Of a stretch of DNA of 64,000 nucleotides, positions 1 through 9,354 are shown in pieces. The DNA is from Acidobacteriota bacterium (GTDB lineage Bacteria > Acidobacteriota > UBA4820 > DSQY01), in assembly GCA_021787565.1 (NCBI GenBank), contig JAJYLT010000010.1:31011-95010 (forward strand), read 5' to 3'. The stretch's first letter is position 1. Every line of letters starts with the position of its first letter. The notes beneath the pieces are model-generated. The model did no database searches, was not told the DNA's origin, and worked only from the letters and a program-made list of their open reading frames with translations. Made by a program: the position numbers and the translations under genes.

Positions 1-382
1 GGGCGCCTCCGCCCAGCTCCTGCGCGCCAGCTTTCCGCGCGAACCCGCCGAGGCGTTCATGCGCAAGTACGGCGTTCCCCGATTCAAGGACCTTCTGCAC
101 CGCACGGCCTGGACGCTCTATGAGTTAGTGCGCGACGTCACCTCGGCGGGAGTTCTGGGGCAGGACACCGACGACCGCTTCTTCGTGACCCTCCACCCCG
201 AGGAGGCCGATCCACTGAAGGCGAAGACCCAGCAGAAGCTCCGCGAGGTGATTCTCTCCTGCTACGACAAGGAGGACCAGCAGCGGGGGCGCCTCGTGGA
301 ACCCGGCATGGGGCCGGACAAAGGCAAGGAGACCCCGCTCATCGCCCTCCAGTGGGAGACGCTTGAACTGCCCGCGCAGTAG
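1..382 (+). CDS. C-terminal part of a protein ending in a degenerate GGDEF-like domain (5' end outside window)
   Basis: Open frame from window start to TAG at 380-382; ...FKDLLHRTAWTLYELVRDV...LGQDTDDRFFVTLHPEEAD... resembles GGDEF domains but lacks a GG(D/E)EF motif. Confidence 0.5.
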   Translation, partial: GASAQLLRASFPREPAEAFMRKYGVPRFKDLLHRTAWTLYELVRDVTSAGVLGQDTDDRFFVTLHPEEADPLKAKTQQKLREVILSCYDKEDQQRGRLVEPGMGPDKGKETPLIALQWETLELPAQ

Positions 383-400
383 GATCGGGGCTCTGCACCT

Positions 401-3148
401 TCAATCCATCCCCTCGCGGCTCTCTTCGCCAGACCGCAAGGCGCGCTGGAGACTCTCCTCCGCCTCCCGGCCGGCCGCCTCCCGGCCGATGCCCCAGTAT
501 CCGCGGAAGGCACCGGAGGCATCGCGAATGGGGATGGCGCTGGTTACCAACACCGTCCAGGCGCCGTCCCCTTTCACATACACGGCCAACGCGGCGCGTA
601 GCGGTTTCTTGCCCCCCGCCTCCTCACCCAACTGACTCCTGACCCGCCTGGCCTCGGCCGAGGGCATCAGATCGCAGAGAGACCTGCCGAGGATCTCCTC
701 CGGGCGGTAGCCCAGTAACCTGGACACCCAGGCATTGCTGTGGGTGAAGCGCAGATCGGCGCCCACCTCCCACACCCAATCGCTGCTGTGGCCGCCCAGG
801 ACGCGGAAGGCCTCCTCGCTGGCCCTCAGCGATTCTTTGCTGCGGCGAAGCCCGTCGAGCCCGGTCAGGAGTTCGTTCTTGGTTCGTTGGAGATCGCGGT
901 TGGTGGCCGCCAGCTCCTCGATGGTGGCGGTTGCCTCTCCGTACAGGGAGGCGTTGACCACGGCCATGGCCGCCTGCCGGGCGAAGATTTCGAGAAGCTC
1001 TACGGCCTCCTGCGTGAACGCGCCCGCCTCGCCGCTGTAGACGGTCAGGGCGCCGCGCACCGTGTCCTCATACAGGAGGGGCAAGGCGCAGATGGACAGG
1101 AAGCCCCGCCGTTCCATCGCCTCTCTCCAGGGGGCCACGGCGGGGTCGTCCCGCTGCGCGATGACCGGGAGCCGACTCTTGATGGCTCTTCCCATGGGTC
1201 CCTGCGCGCGAGCGGACTCGTCCCACCGCACGTGAACCGTCGAGGTGTAGCCCTCGTCGATGCCGGCCGACGCGAGCACCTCGAGTTCCACGCTCTCCGG
1301 CACCACCAGGCCGATCCACGCCATGCGCGCCTCCACGCCCAGCAGGGCGGCCTCGCAGATGGTCCTGGCGGCCCCGCGCAAATCGAGGAAGCCGCCCATG
1401 GCCTGGGCCGAGGAGACGAGCGACAGCAGCTGGCGGTGGCGGCGGCGCTCGGCCGTTTCCGCTCCCCTCCGGTCCGTCACATCCCTCGCCACGCCGAAGA
1501 ATCCGACGATTCGGCCCTCTCCATCCAGCCTCGGAACAGCCAGGTCCTCCACCCAGTGGTATTGTCCCGTGGTGCGGTGGAGAAATCGGTATTCGATGGT
1601 CACTGGACCGGGCGATGTCAGGAGTCCTTGCAGCGTCCGGCGAACCAGGTCTCGGTCTTCCGGGTGAACCGCTTCAATCCAATCGTGCCCCGCTCGACTA
1701 AAGTAGTCCGGTGGGTAGCCGAGGATCCGCTCCAGCTGCCGGCTGGCGAACAGGGGCTTCAATGCGGGCGGATCTCCCTCCAGGGCGTTGTAGTAGATGA
1801 TCTCGTGGACGTTGTCGACGATCAGCCGGAGCCGGGTCTCGCTCTCGCGCAGCGCCGCCTCCGCCCGCTTGCGTTCGGTCACGTCCTCCAGAAAGGCCAG
1901 GAAGGCGGGGCCGCTCTGGAGATCCACGTGGGCCAACCGCGCGTGCATGGGAAACAGCGATCCGTCCTTCCTTCGGCCCACCGTGTCAAAGTCCTGCTCG
2001 TCGGTGTCCCTCACCCGCCCCTCCCGGAACTGGGCCTCGACCCCCTGGCGCTCTCCGGGCGCGATGAGTGCCTGGACGAATCCGCTGCTGAGGTCGCCGA
2101 GGGACTCGCAGCCGAAGAGCTTCAGCACGCCCTGGTTGGCGTACACCACGGTTCCTTCGCGCACGAGGCAGATGCCCAGCGGGGACTTCTCGATGAGGTC
2201 CCGGTAGCGGCGCTCCGAGTCCCTGAGAAACTTCAGCCTGAGGTTACGCCGCCACGCCCAGAGGACGATCAGGGCGATCAGGGCCACCAGGGCCACGGCG
2301 CAGATGATCCAGCCGACGATCCGCCCGACGTCGGGCGCCGTCGCCTGCGGGAGCCACTTCCTGCGGATGTGGGCCAGTGTGCCTCCCTTCTTGAGCTGGG
2401 CCATGACACGGTCGAAATCGGCCCGTTCCGCCTCCCGGCCCGGACCGAAGGCTATGGACAGCCGCTCCCGCGACAGGAAGAGTGGACCCCAGGAGCCCTT
2501 GGCGATGGTGAGTTCCCCCGCATACTGCTGGCTGATGAGGAAGAGGCTGTTGAGGTAATCGTTGAACACGGCGTTGACCGTCCCGGCCCGAAGAGCGGCA
2601 AAGCTCTCTTCCGTGCTGCCGAACGGGACCACGGTGATCGAAGGGTCGCTGGCCGCCTGCATCCTCAGGGCAGTTCGCTGCCCCGTGGCCCCCTCCTTCA
2701 CCCCCACCCTCCAGCCCGCCAGTTGGCGCAAGGAGGTCAACTCTCGGCTCGCTCGCGTCACCACGACAAGCCCCGTCTCGACATAGTCGTCGGTGAACAG
2801 AAGACGAGCCTCCCGGCCGGGAGTCTGGTAAATCGCTCCCAGACCCACATCCGCCTCGCCCTTCTCCAGGCGATCCAGCATCTGGGCGAAAGGAAGCTGT
2901 TCCACCTGGTAGGTCCACCCGTTGGCCGCGCACACCAGATCGAGCAGATCCACCTCCAGCCCTTTGAGATGTCCGTTCTCGGCGATTACGTACGGTTCAT
3001 AGGGAGAAGCCACCACCTTCAGGCGTGTCCCTGGGCCGCTCGGATGGGCCGCCCGCGAGGCGCTTGCCCGCGGCGCACCCAGGGCCGGCCCGCAGAGGAG
3101 GAGGACCAACATCACTCTCAAGAAGCTCGACCACTCCCTTTGGTGCAC
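401..3148 (-). CDS. Membrane sensor: periplasmic substrate-binding domain (SBP_bac_3-like), TM, PAS-PAS-GAF-PAS, no recognisable output domain
   Basis: 915 aa; signal peptide, LKVVASPYEPYVIAENGHLKGLEVDLLDLV SBP motif, TM VGWIICAVALVALIALIVLWAW, repeated PAS/PAC; ends right after the last PAC. Confidence 0.8.
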   Translation of the reverse strand: MHQREWSSFLRVMLVLLLCGPALGAPRASASRAAHPSGPGTRLKVVASPYEPYVIAENGHLKGLEVDLLDLVCAANGWTYQVEQLPFAQMLDRLEKGEADVGLGAIYQTPGREARLLFTDDYVETGLVVVTRASRELTSLRQLAGWRVGVKEGATGQRTALRMQAASDPSITVVPFGSTEESFAALRAGTVNAVFNDYLNSLFLISQQYAGELTIAKGSWGPLFLSRERLSIAFGPGREAERADFDRVMAQLKKGGTLAHIRRKWLPQATAPDVGRIVGWIICAVALVALIALIVLWAWRRNLRLKFLRDSERRYRDLIEKSPLGICLVREGTVVYANQGVLKLFGCESLGDLSSGFVQALIAPGERQGVEAQFREGRVRDTDEQDFDTVGRRKDGSLFPMHARLAHVDLQSGPAFLAFLEDVTERKRAEAALRESETRLRLIVDNVHEIIYYNALEGDPPALKPLFASRQLERILGYPPDYFSRAGHDWIEAVHPEDRDLVRRTLQGLLTSPGPVTIEYRFLHRTTGQYHWVEDLAVPRLDGEGRIVGFFGVARDVTDRRGAETAERRRHRQLLSLVSSAQAMGGFLDLRGAARTICEAALLGVEARMAWIGLVVPESVELEVLASAGIDEGYTSTVHVRWDESARAQGPMGRAIKSRLPVIAQRDDPAVAPWREAMERRGFLSICALPLLYEDTVRGALTVYSGEAGAFTQEAVELLEIFARQAAMAVVNASLYGEATATIEELAATNRDLQRTKNELLTGLDGLRRSKESLRASEEAFRVLGGHSSDWVWEVGADLRFTHSNAWVSRLLGYRPEEILGRSLCDLMPSAEARRVRSQLGEEAGGKKPLRAALAVYVKGDGAWTVLVTSAIPIRDASGAFRGYWGIGREAAGREAEESLQRALRSGEESREGMD

Positions 3149-3172
3149 GCTTCCTACCCCCTTTTCGACCGA

Positions 3173-5407
3173 TCAGCAGACCCGGTTTTTTCCCTGTCTC
3201 TTGGCGGCGTAGAGAGCGGCATCCGCCTTCTCCAGAATGACATGGTGGTCCTTCCCGTCATCCGGGAATGAGGCCACACCCACGGAGAGGGTCACTTGCA
3301 CCGGCGCGGACAGGCCCTCGACGGGCAAGGGCAGCGACTCAACCCGCGAACGGATTCGATCGGCGACGGCCCTGGCCTGCTCCGAAGTGCGGTGTGGCAG
3401 GAAGATCGCGAACTCCTCCCCTCCGTACCGGGCCGCCACGTCCTCCGACCGAATGCTGGAACTGAGCAGGCCGGCCACACTCCCCAGAACGGCATCTCCC
3501 GTCAGGTGCCCGAAGGTGTCATTGATCTGCTTGAAATCGTCCAGATCCAGCATCAGCACGCTGTAGGGGATCCCGGCGGCCGCGTACTCCTTGGATCTGG
3601 CGGCGAAGGTCTCTTGGAAATAGCCGTGATTGTAAAGGCCGGTCAGGGCATCCATGACGGCCTGACGCTTGATCTGCGCGTGGATTTGCGCGCTCTCCAG
3701 GGCGTACACGGTCTGATTGGCCAGGATCTCCAATGCCCTGAGGGTCTCGCCCGACGGGATCCTGCCGTCCTGCGGCTCGTCCACGGAAATGATGCCCAAC
3801 AGCCGGTTGTCCTTGTCCCTCAAGGGTACCAGCAGCAGGTCCTCCGGATGCCAGTCATCCGGCTGGATGGGCTCTCTGGCTCCACTGGGGAGGACATCGT
3901 ATGGGCTGGGCTTCCCCTCGGTGTGGCTCACGAAGTAGCAGGCGTTGAGACGGTATCGTTCCGAGAGGTATTCCATGATGTCCGCCGCTGGGGGGTTCAC
4001 GGACCGGATCTCCTCCCACAAGTCGTTCAGGCCGGCCTGCGCGATCCGTTCGAAGTAGCGTCCATCCTCGTGGTACAGACTGATCAGAACACTTCGGAAC
4101 CCGAGGCTTTCACGGATCCCCTTCGCCACGCCGTCCAAGATGCCCTGTACGTCCAGGTGCACCCTGAGGAGGTTCGAAATCTGGAGTATCCGCGTGAGGA
4201 ACTCGGCCTGCCGCACGAGCTTCCGATTGGTCGTCATGAGCTGGATCTTCAAGAGCCGGTCCTGAATCCCCTGCGCCACTTGGTGCAGCGAGAGGCTCAG
4301 GAATTGGGCCTCGTCCTCCCTGAACGGATCGGCTTGGGCTCCGCGCTCCGCCACCAACAGCCCAAGGGCTAGCTCACCTGTCAGGATGGGAACCAGCAGC
4401 TGGGAGGAAGCATCGTGCAACAGCAGCGGCTGGAAGCCCGGCCGGTCAACCCGTCTGGGTTCCCGGAGAACCGGATCCTCCAGATAGGCCATGACTCTGT
4501 CCCGCAGGTCAGGTCCTACGGGAAACTCCTCCAGGGAATACAACGCTGGGCCCTCCGGCTGCGCCGGCGGGAGCACCAGGACGAGCCCCCGTCCCCAAGG
4601 CACGAACTCCCTCAATCCGCCTAACAGTTTCCTCAGGAACCCTTCATCGGCCAGGCTTCCGGTAGCCTCCATGGTCAGCTGTTGCAGGAATTCCTGCCGG
4701 CGAGTCGCCGCGATGAGGGCTTCGTGCTTTTCCTCGAGGCCGGCGTTCAGGCGGAGACTCCAGATGACCAGCAGCAGCGTGAGGCTGCTCAGAAGCAGAC
4801 GGAGCGGCCGCAATTCCGTGGGGGCGCCAAGCACCAACCCCACGAAGGGGGACGACACCAGGACCCACATCTGGTTTTGAAGAAAGCTCTTACGGACCAT
4901 CTCCGGGTTCGTGCTCGCTCCCGTGAGGGCCCTGCCCAGCAGATAGACTGCCCAATTGAAGGTGTTGGCGGCCGCCATGGCTAGGAGCAGGATGCCCAAC
5001 CACGCCCAGCCCCCCGGGACTACCAGCGGCACCATGGCGGTATAGAGCCAGCAGCCCAGGGTCAGGCTCGCGGCGGCCATCACGGCACCCCAAGCGTGGA
5101 CGAGGCGGAGGCCGCGGGGGCCGTGCCGGTACGCCCTGCTGGCCAGGAGACCGATGCCGCCGAGAATTCCCGCGACCACCGGATTTTGGAGGATCACCAC
5201 GGCAGGAAAAGCGATGACGTGATCGACGTTCATGCTTCCCAGACCGGGGATTCGGACGTCGAATTGATAGGCCACGAAGAAGAATGCCACGATGAACGGA
5301 ACGGCCCAGGGATTGCGCACCAGAAGTCCGAAATGCCACAGCAGCAGGAACAGTCCTCCTGAGAACAGCAGGAGAAGCGCAAGATAAGCCCTTGAGGCGC
5401 GCTGCAT
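3173..5407 (-). CDS. Membrane-anchored GAF-GGDEF diguanylate cyclase
   Basis: Start set at ATG 5407 (MQRASRAYLALLLLF) preceded by GGAGGG; multiple TMs; GGEEF active site with RSED (RxxD I-site) 5 residues upstream. Confidence 0.85.
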   Translation of the reverse strand: MQRASRAYLALLLLFSGGLFLLLWHFGLLVRNPWAVPFIVAFFFVAYQFDVRIPGLGSMNVDHVIAFPAVVILQNPVVAGILGGIGLLASRAYRHGPRGLRLVHAWGAVMAAASLTLGCWLYTAMVPLVVPGGWAWLGILLLAMAAANTFNWAVYLLGRALTGASTNPEMVRKSFLQNQMWVLVSSPFVGLVLGAPTELRPLRLLLSSLTLLLVIWSLRLNAGLEEKHEALIAATRRQEFLQQLTMEATGSLADEGFLRKLLGGLREFVPWGRGLVLVLPPAQPEGPALYSLEEFPVGPDLRDRVMAYLEDPVLREPRRVDRPGFQPLLLHDASSQLLVPILTGELALGLLVAERGAQADPFREDEAQFLSLSLHQVAQGIQDRLLKIQLMTTNRKLVRQAEFLTRILQISNLLRVHLDVQGILDGVAKGIRESLGFRSVLISLYHEDGRYFERIAQAGLNDLWEEIRSVNPPAADIMEYLSERYRLNACYFVSHTEGKPSPYDVLPSGAREPIQPDDWHPEDLLLVPLRDKDNRLLGIISVDEPQDGRIPSGETLRALEILANQTVYALESAQIHAQIKRQAVMDALTGLYNHGYFQETFAARSKEYAAAGIPYSVLMLDLDDFKQINDTFGHLTGDAVLGSVAGLLSSSIRSEDVAARYGGEEFAIFLPHRTSEQARAVADRIRSRVESLPLPVEGLSAPVQVTLSVGVASFPDDGKDHHVILEKADAALYAAKRQGKNRVC

Positions 5408-5500
5408 GTCCCACCCTCCGCCCTCGACGGCGAACCGGCCCACGAGTGATGTCCCCAAGGATAGACCGGGGGAAGGGAATCTGCCAAGGGGGAGGGGGTC

Positions 5501-5652
5501 CCCCAATTCCGCGATGGAACTTGGCGCGTAGGAGCGCCGCCCCCGGCGCGACGGACCGTACGCGGGCACCGCATCCTGGTCGCAGGGTCACCCGGATCGC
5601 AGGCGAGGCGCCGCTCCTGCGCAGGCGTTGAGCCGATATCGCGGAATTGGGG
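5501..5652. repeat. REPIN-like element copy 1 (15-bp terminal inverted repeats plus two inverted REP hairpins)
   Basis: CCCCAATTCCGCGAT...ATCGCGGAATTGGGG; internal GTAGGAGCGCCGCCCCCGGCGCGA and oppositely oriented GCAGGAGCGGCGCCTCGCC. Confidence 0.88.
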
Positions 5653-5838
5653 AAACACGCCTCCATTGTTCTCCCGGGCCCGTTCTTTTATAGTGGCCTC
5701 AGTCCATGGGGCGCAGTCGCGGCTCTCGTTGGCTCCTAGACGCGAGGTCCGGCGTGACGCGTGCCCCAATCGCGAGAGCGGGAATGGGCAGCCCAGGCTC
5801 CCGGGAGCGAAGGCTTGCCGACCGCCCAAGGTGAGGGA

Positions 5839-8800
5839 ATGGACAACGACGCCAGGAGGGCGCCCTGGTCGGCGCGATGGGGCCTTCCTCTAAGAGTCAG
5901 CGCGTACTACTTCCTCTTCGCCCTGGCGTGGATCCTCTTTTCGGACTGGTTGCTGTCCCTGATCGTGCGGGACCCCCACCTGCTTTCCGTGCTGCAGTCC
6001 GTGAAGGGTTCCATCTTCGTCCTCGCCACCGCCCTGCTGCTCTTCCTTCTGATTCGCCGGCACATGACCAGGACCGAGCGTTCCGCGGAAATCCTCATCG
6101 AGAGCGAGCAAAAATTCCGGGCTCTGGCCGAATCCACCCGGATGGGCATTCTCATTTTTCGGGAGGAGGGGCTCGTGTACGCCAATCCCGCGGCAGAGGC
6201 CATCGGCGGGTACACGATGGAACAGGTAGCCCAGCGCCCGTTTTGGGACATCATCCATCCCGACCACCGCCAGATGGTCCGCGACCTCGGGGTGGCGTAC
6301 CTGAAAGGCGACGGTGCCCCGGCCCAGTTTGAGATTCAGATCTTAACCCAGGAGGGCGAGGCCCGGTGGGTGGACTGCACGCTCGGACGCACCCTCCTCG
6401 GCGGCAGGCCGGCGGGCGTCGTCACCATCTTCGACATCACCGAGAGAAAGCGCGCGGAGAAGCTGCGGGGGGCCGTCCGCCGGATCGCGCTCGCCTCTCA
6501 CGGCACCCAGAGCTTGGAGGAGTTCTTCCTCGCCCTCCACGACGTGGTGGGCCGCATCATGCCGGCCGACAACTTCTTCGTGGCCCTCTACGACATCGCC
6601 TCCAACCGGCTCCACTTCCCCTATTTCGCCGACGAGCGAGAGGCCAGGCCTGCGCCGCATCCTCCCGCCAAGGGAATGACCGAGTACGTGCTGCGAACCG
6701 GCGAACCCATGGCTGTCACCGCCGAGCGGCTTCATGCGCTGGCTGGGCAGGGCAAGATTGAACTCGCTGGCCCCCCTCCCCTGTCCTGGCTGGGGGTTCC
6801 CCTGAAGGTCCAGGAGAGGGTGACCGGCGTGTTGGTGGTCCAGTCCTACAAGGAAGGGGTGCGCTACGGAGAGAAGGAAAGAGACGCCCTCGCCTTCCTT
6901 TCGGGGCAGGTGGCGGTGGCCGTGGAGCGCAAGCGCGCCGAGGAGGCGCTTCGGGAGAGCGAGGAGCGCTTCCGGACGCTTGCGGAAAACGCCGCGGCGG
7001 GGATTCTCATCTACCAGGGCGAACACTGGCGCTACGCCAATCCCGCCGCCCTGACCATCACGGGCTATACCCACGGGGAATTGCTGAAGCTCAGGTTCTG
7101 GGACGTGGTCCACCCCGATTTTCGCGAGCTGGTGAAATCCAGGGGATTGGCGCGACAGCGGGGCGAGCAGGTCCCTTCACACTATGAATTTAAGATCGTC
7201 ACCAAAGGGGGGCAATCGCGCTGGGTCGATTTCACCGGCGGAATGATCGTCTATCAAGGCAAGCCGGCCGGCGTGATCATGGCCTTCGACGTGACGGACC
7301 GGAAGGAGGCGGAGGAGGCCTTTCTCCTCCAGCAAACGTACTTCCGCCAGCTATTCGAAAACTCCCCGGAGGGCATCGTGATGCTCGACAACGCAGACCG
7401 CGTCTTGGCCGTCAACCGGGGCTTCGAGCAGATTTTCCAGTTCGGGAAGGAGGATCTGGCAGGGTCGCGCCTGAACGATCACATCGTGCCCGAGGAGGAC
7501 CGCGAGAAGGCCACTCTCATCTCGCGGGCGGTTCTCGGGGGAGAGGTGGTCCGCACCGAAGCGACGCGCCGGAGGAAGGACGGGCGGCTCGTCCCGGTCT
7601 CGATCTTGGGGTTCCCCATCCTCCTTCAAGGAGATCAAATCGGCGTGTACGGCATTTATCAGGACATCACCGCCCGAAGAGAATCCGACGAGAGGCTGGA
7701 CAAGCTGGCCCATTTCGATCCCCTGACCGACCTTCCCAACCGGTACCGGATGCGCGAAATCCTGAAGGAGGCCCTCGCCTCCGGCAAGAAAGCCGGGCAG
7801 AGGCTGGCCGTGCTCTTCCTGGATCTGGATCGGTTCAAGGAGATCAACGACACCGCGGGTCACGACGTGGCCGATCAGGTGCTACAGTCCGCGGCGCACA
7901 GGTTGGGGTCCCGGGTGCGCCACAAGGATACCGTCGCTCGAATGGGCAGCGACGAGTTCCTGATCGTGCTGCCTGAACTGCGAAGCGCCGGGGAGGTCGA
8001 GGAGACGTTCCTCCAGATCCGCCGGGCCTTTTCGCGTCCCATTCGCCTGGGTCCCCAGGAGTTTCACCTGACGTTGAGCGCGGGGGCGGCCCTCTTCCCG
8101 GAGGACGGTGACGACCTGGACACCCTGCTCAAGAACGCTGACATCGCCCTGGAGCGGGCCAAGGCGGAGGGCGGCGACGGATTCCAGTTCTTCACCGCCG
8201 AGATGAGCACCCTCGCGACCGAGCGGTTCCGAATGAAGGGCCGCCTCCGCAAGGCCCTCGAACGGCAGGAATTCACCCTCTACTATCAGCCCATCGTGGA
8301 GGGCCGCGGCGGGCGCGTCCTGGCCACCGAGGCCCTCCTGCGTTGGAAGAGCCCCGAGGAGGGCATCATCGGTCCGGGCCGTTTCATCGGGGTGGCCGAG
8401 GAGACGGGGCTCATCGTGCCCATCAACGAGTGGGCCCTCGAGCAGGCCTGCTTCCAGAACGTGGCCTGGGAGCGACAGGGCCTGCCGGCCCTGCCCACTT
8501 CCGTGAACATCTCCGCCCGGCTCTTCCATCAGAGGGACCTGGTGGCGGCGGTCCAGCGGGTCCTCCGGGATACCGGGCTTCCCGCCTCCCGCCTCATTCT
8601 CGAAATCACCGAGACCACCGCCATGGGCGACGTGGAAAGCAGCGTCCCGGTCCTGCGCCGCCTCGCGGACCTGGGCATCCGCATCGCCATCGACGATTTC
8701 GGGATGGGGTATTCGTCGCTGCTGTACCTGAAGCGTTTCCCCGTCCACTTCCTCAAGATCGCCCAGCCCTTCATCCAGGACCTGGTGGGGAGCCAGGACG

Positions 8801-9027
8801 ATGCCGCCCTGGTCCAGGCCATCATCACCATGGCTCACGGTCTGGGTATGCGGGTGATAGCCGAGGGAGTGGAGACACCGGAGCAGCTCTTCCTGCTGCA
8901 ATCCTTCGGCTGCGATTCCCTGCAGGGGTTCCTGTTCAGCCGCCCGCAACCGACCGACGCCCTTTGGGGCATCCTGGGTGGACACCAATCCCTGCCCTTT
9001 CCCTCTCCTCCCGCGTTCCTTCCCTAG
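5839..9027 (+). CDS. PAS-GAF-PAS-PAS-GGDEF-EAL protein, probable c-di-GMP phosphodiesterase
   Basis: Start at ATG 5839; N-terminal TMs; EALLRW motif intact; GGDEF site reads GSDEF with RHKD upstream. Confidence 0.85.
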   Translation: MDNDARRAPWSARWGLPLRVSAYYFLFALAWILFSDWLLSLIVRDPHLLSVLQSVKGSIFVLATALLLFLLIRRHMTRTERSAEILIESEQKFRALAESTRMGILIFREEGLVYANPAAEAIGGYTMEQVAQRPFWDIIHPDHRQMVRDLGVAYLKGDGAPAQFEIQILTQEGEARWVDCTLGRTLLGGRPAGVVTIFDITERKRAEKLRGAVRRIALASHGTQSLEEFFLALHDVVGRIMPADNFFVALYDIASNRLHFPYFADEREARPAPHPPAKGMTEYVLRTGEPMAVTAERLHALAGQGKIELAGPPPLSWLGVPLKVQERVTGVLVVQSYKEGVRYGEKERDALAFLSGQVAVAVERKRAEEALRESEERFRTLAENAAAGILIYQGEHWRYANPAALTITGYTHGELLKLRFWDVVHPDFRELVKSRGLARQRGEQVPSHYEFKIVTKGGQSRWVDFTGGMIVYQGKPAGVIMAFDVTDRKEAEEAFLLQQTYFRQLFENSPEGIVMLDNADRVLAVNRGFEQIFQFGKEDLAGSRLNDHIVPEEDREKATLISRAVLGGEVVRTEATRRRKDGRLVPVSILGFPILLQGDQIGVYGIYQDITARRESDERLDKLAHFDPLTDLPNRYRMREILKEALASGKKAGQRLAVLFLDLDRFKEINDTAGHDVADQVLQSAAHRLGSRVRHKDTVARMGSDEFLIVLPELRSAGEVEETFLQIRRAFSRPIRLGPQEFHLTLSAGAALFPEDGDDLDTLLKNADIALERAKAEGGDGFQFFTAEMSTLATERFRMKGRLRKALERQEFTLYYQPIVEGRGGRVLATEALLRWKSPEEGIIGPGRFIGVAEETGLIVPINEWALEQACFQNVAWERQGLPALPTSVNISARLFHQRDLVAAVQRVLRDTGLPASRLILEITETTAMGDVESSVPVLRRLADLGIRIAIDDFGMGYSSLLYLKRFPVHFLKIAQPFIQDLVGSQDDAALVQAIITMAHGLGMRVIAEGVETPEQLFLLQSFGCDSLQGFLFSRPQPTDALWGILGGHQSLPFPSPPAFLP

Positions 9028-9354
9028 CGGAGCGTGAAGAACGTCTCCTCGCGGCCTCACCCCGGCCCGAACGGGAATCGCGTCGCCACCCCACGAACCA
9101 ATTCGTAACACCGGCGGCCATGCCCTCTGGCCGGTAAGCCTGGGGCAGGCGGCATCCCCTGCTTGTGGCAAATACCCCAAAACTCCCAAGTTTCCCGGAA
9201 TCCGTTCCGCGCACCGGGTGCGGAGCCCTATATTAGGGGTCGTGGAGACGAGCGGCCCCACCGAGACGCGCGGTGCAGCCTTACTGGACACGGCGGCCCT
9301 GGCCCGGCCTCACGGCGGAACCAGCGGCCGCTTTCTGACGGGGGGAGAGCCATC

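Noticed and set aside
740-3271. 843-aa plus-strand ORF
   Set aside because: Antisense to a well-supported sensor gene; low-complexity, His/Arg/Gln-rich translation typical of the complementary strand of GC-rich coding DNA
5408-5569. N-terminal extension of the DGC ORF (MPAYGPSRRGRRSYAPSSIAELG...)
   Set aside because: Encoded by the REPIN element; TM and SD signals place the true start at 5407
9173-9240. Shared promoter motif between tmc-like and sat leaders (TACCCCAA ... CCCTAT)
   Set aside because: Spacing differs greatly (8 versus ~45 bp) and no -35 match; likely chance
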